Source: a bacterium
Lineage (GTDB): Bacteria > Tectomicrobia > Entotheonellia > Entotheonellales > Entotheonellaceae
NCBI GenBank assembly: GCA_027294925.1
Contig: JAPULM010000634.1
Coordinates: 1 to 8,831 of the forward strand
Reading direction: 5' to 3'
Length of the DNA stretch: 8,831 bases
Shown: in pieces, positions 7,351 to 8,831 of the stretch
Layout of the letters: each line of letters opens with the position of its first letter
Numbering within the stretch: position 1 is the stretch's first letter
The notes under the pieces: model-generated
Databases searched by the model: none
What the model was told of the DNA's origin: nothing
The model's input: only the letters and a program-made list of their open reading frames with translations
Program-made: the position numbers and the translations under genes

Positions 7351-7392
7351 GCGCGTGTAGCCGCGCAAGGACTTCGGCCTGGCTGCACGCGC
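7351..7392 (+). promoter_or_regulatory. Long UUCG-capped stem-loop in 5' leader
   Basis: GCGCGTG (7351-7357) pairs with CACGCGC (7386-7392), T7358 can wobble with G7385, and AGCC (7359-7362) pairs with GGCT (7381-7384). After a 5-nt bulge (GCGCA), AGG pairs with CCT, one A is bulged, and a C-G pair closes a TTCG tetraloop (7373-7376). This is the strongest secondary structure seen in the window, ending 45 nt before the ATG at 7438. No T-run follows on either strand, so it is not a typical intrinsic terminator. It may act as an RNA stability or translation control element, or be a REP-like extragenic palindrome; sequence alone cannot tell. Confidence 0.6.
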
Positions 7393-7437
7393 CTCTTAAG
7401 ATGAGGGATTAACATCACGGGAGTGGGGGATCATAGG

Positions 7438-8244
7438 ATGAACCAACGTCCGGCTTTATGGCTGTTCCTGCCTGGCCTACTACTCACCTTTGCAAGTCTG
7501 GCGCTAGCAACCCCTTCTGATGACATACTAGAAATGACCGTGCAAGGTGTCGCGTTAGATCCCTATGGTAACACACCCATCGTCGTGCTTGAAGAAATCC
7601 ACCAGCGCCGCGCATTTCCAATTTGGATTGGCCCGCACGAAGCTCAGGCTATCATTCGTGCCTTGGAAGGCACCTCCACGCCACGTCCCATGACGCATAC
7701 GCTATTGCATAATATTTTGAACAACTTTCAAGTCAGAATTTCTCGAATCGTTATCAATGACTTGCAAAACAACACGTTCTATGCCTCGATTTTCCTCCAA
7801 CAAGGAACAACAACGGTCACTCTCGATGCTCGCCCCAGCGATGCAATTGCGCTTGCCCTCGCTGTCCAGGCCCCCATCTTTGCGACCCGAAGCGTGCTTA
7901 AAGCAGTCCGTACGGTAAAACTTTCCACCCCGCTAATATCTGAACAAACCGCAAAAAAATTCGGCATGCATCTCCAAAGCCTAAATGCAAGGCTAGCCAA
8001 GGCGCTTCATTTATCAAATCGCCAAGGCGCCTTGGTTACTTTTGTTGAACCTGACAGTATGGCAGAACACCAAGGCATTCAACGTGGCGACCTCATTACA
8101 GGGGCAAATGGGAAACCTATCGCGAGTCTGTACGAACTGGTGATGTTCTTTAACACCAAGCACCTTGACAGAACCATCGCGCTTCAGGTATGGCGAGACA
8201 ATAAAACGCATACAGTTGACATCCCTCTTGGCCCAGCAGATTAA
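7438..8244 (+). CDS. Exported bifunctional-nuclease (DUF151) and PDZ domain protein
   Basis: The 268-residue product starts with a signal peptide (residues 1-25, ending ALA before Thr-Pro). Residues 32-155 are a complete DUF151/BFN domain: FPIWIGPHEAQAI at 60-72, PRPMTHTLL at 82-90, VINDLQNNTFYASI at 105-118 and DARPSDAIALAL at 130-141. Stand-alone BFN proteins have been reported to have both DNase and RNase activity, but many members are uncharacterised. Residues about 170-265 form a PDZ domain of the HtrA/DegQ style, with VEPDSMAEHQGIQRGDLITG at 203-222 and NGKPI at 224-228. PDZ domains usually bind peptide C-termini, so the protein may be targeted to a periplasmic partner; this is inference, as is any nuclease activity outside the cytoplasm. 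No trypsin-like protease domain is present. ATG 7438 was chosen for GGGGA seven nt upstream; an in-frame GTG at 7423 would spoil the signal-peptide n-region little but has a poorly placed ribosome site. It is transcribed away from ftsK. Confidence 0.93.
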   Translation: MNQRPALWLFLPGLLLTFASLALATPSDDILEMTVQGVALDPYGNTPIVVLEEIHQRRAFPIWIGPHEAQAIIRALEGTSTPRPMTHTLLHNILNNFQVRISRIVINDLQNNTFYASIFLQQGTTTVTLDARPSDAIALALAVQAPIFATRSVLKAVRTVKLSTPLISEQTAKKFGMHLQSLNARLAKALHLSNRQGALVTFVEPDSMAEHQGIQRGDLITGANGKPIASLYELVMFFNTKHLDRTIALQVWRDNKTHTVDIPLGPAD

Positions 8245-8277
8245 GAAATAGGTACGCTATACACACCGCAACGTTTG

Positions 8278-8293
8278 CTATAACTGTTTATAG
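8278..8293. terminator. Possible weak bidirectional stem-loop between convergent genes
   Basis: CTATAA (8278-8283) and TTATAG (8288-8293) are perfect inverted repeats around CTGT. The element lies between the convergent nuclease-PDZ gene and the zinc-ribbon gene and contains the stop codon of the latter. The stem is AT-rich and has no T-run, so it would be a poor intrinsic terminator; its placement is the main argument. Confidence 0.2.
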
Positions 8294-8737
8294 AGATTGG
8301 TTCAGTGCTTTAAGAAAGGCTTTCCAGTACTGCACATTCCCTGAAATACGATTGGCTTGCTCGGGGATATCCACCTGATGCTGAAAGCTGAGACAACGCT
8401 GCAAAAAATCTTCGACGACTGGCACGAGTACCGCGTCGTCTTCTCGCAGGGCCCTTCCCATCAGGTCAGTATGCTCTTGTATAAAATGTTGATAGTCCTC
8501 ACCAGGAACTTCTTCGGGGTGCTGGCTGCTGGTTAACTCAGGACTCTGAAGGTGTAATTCAGGCGCTGCCGCCTCGCCGAGCCAAGTGGGCTGCGAGCGT
8601 TGCTCTGCCTCATCAATGCAGCGCAAACACCATACTGTCACCTGACGCAAGCGGTCATCCTGGTAGAGTTCTATCGCTGTCGTGAATGCGCATACATACC
8701 ACTGCTGGCAATTGGTGCATTGGGAAAATTGTTTCAC
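8288..8737 (-). CDS. Hypothetical protein with N-terminal Cys4 zinc-ribbon-like motif
   Basis: I do not recognise this 149-residue protein. The N-terminus has two cysteine knuckles, C7-x2-C10 and C37-x2-C40, spaced like a zinc ribbon, with aromatic residues beside them (QQWYVC, VTVWCLRCID) and an extra Cys16. Residues about 43-80 are a Pro/Glu/Ser-rich, probably disordered linker. Residues about 80-149 are predicted by eye to be helical and acidic (HFIQEHTDLMGRALRED, VPVVEDFLQRC), ending NQSL. There is no signal peptide or membrane segment, so it is probably cytoplasmic; a DNA-, RNA- or protein-binding adaptor role is possible but unproven. It starts at GTG 8737, supported by AAGGA eight nt upstream. 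It converges on the nuclease-PDZ gene, leaving 43 nt between stops. Confidence 0.75.
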   Translation of the reverse strand: MKQFSQCTNCQQWYVCAFTTAIELYQDDRLRQVTVWCLRCIDEAEQRSQPTWLGEAAAPELHLQSPELTSSQHPEEVPGEDYQHFIQEHTDLMGRALREDDAVLVPVVEDFLQRCLSFQHQVDIPEQANRISGNVQYWKAFLKALNQSL

Positions 8738-8831
8738 TCGATCAATCCTTACACCCCGGATCGGGCCTGAAAAGTTGCCTTCATGTCTTCACAACGCCTT
8801 CAATATTACAGCCTCAAATGTCTCAGTATGT
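8738..8831. other. Unresolved window end; possible edge of a neighbouring gene
   Basis: Two short readings run off the edge. On the minus strand a frame ends HTETFEAVILKAL-stop at 8791-8789, which would suit the tail of a gene upstream of the zinc-ribbon gene. On the plus strand ATG 8783 opens MSSQRLQYYSLKCLSM to the edge but lacks a clear ribosome site. The two overlap, so at most one is likely real and I cannot choose. Confidence 0.2.

Noticed and set aside
7351..7392. Stem-loop read as a rho-independent terminator
   Set aside because: No run of T follows on either strand, and it lies upstream of both divergent genes rather than at a gene end.
8783..8831. Plus-strand start of a further gene at the window edge
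   Set aside because: Only 16 codons are visible, no clear ribosome site, and an overlapping minus-strand gene tail is equally plausible.
1..8831. Mobile element, CRISPR array, defence island, tRNA or rRNA
   Set aside because: No transposase or integrase motifs, terminal repeats, regular spaced repeats or cloverleaf structures were found; the long TPR repeats are protein-level, not DNA-level, repeats.

Overview
The window looks like chromosomal DNA from a Gram-negative (diderm) bacterium. It carries a diaminopimelate-pathway enzyme, a membrane-anchored DNA translocase of the FtsK family, a tiny LptM-type lipoprotein and several exported proteins. Base composition is balanced, coding is dense and codon use looks even. 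No transposase, integrase, tRNA, rRNA, CRISPR array or attachment site was seen. The exact lineage cannot be fixed from this stretch; a deltaproteobacteria-like or uncultured diderm phylum is only an impression.

Layout: positions 7154 down to 1 form one minus-strand gene cluster, read ftsK, lptM-like lipoprotein (4685-4819), dapB, a 772-residue exported TPR protein, then a second exported TPR protein cut by the window edge after 492 codons. The gaps are 10, 53, 33 and 3 nt, so it is very probably an operon. The shared theme is the cell envelope at division: chromosome clearance at the septum (FtsK), precursor supply for peptidoglycan and lysine (DapB), outer-membrane LPS transport assembly (LptM-like), and periplasmic TPR scaffolds of a kind often tied to Tol-Pal or outer-membrane assembly. 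The last link is inference.

Positions 7155-7437 are a divergent control region. It has one weak candidate promoter each way, an imperfect 12-nt direct repeat and a striking 42-nt stem-loop with a UUCG cap just upstream of the plus-strand gene. That gene (7438-8244) encodes an exported protein joining a bifunctional-nuclease domain (DUF151) to a PDZ domain. Convergent to it, 8737-8288 on the minus strand encodes a 149-residue protein with an N-terminal Cys4 zinc-ribbon-like motif that I do not recognise. The last 94 nt are unresolved.

Nothing here is a clear new defence or mobile system. The points most worth a second look are the exported DUF151-PDZ fusion, the tiny lipoprotein gene hidden between ftsK and dapB with a hairpin over its lipobox codons, the paired giant TPR proteins, and the 5'-leader stem-loop.
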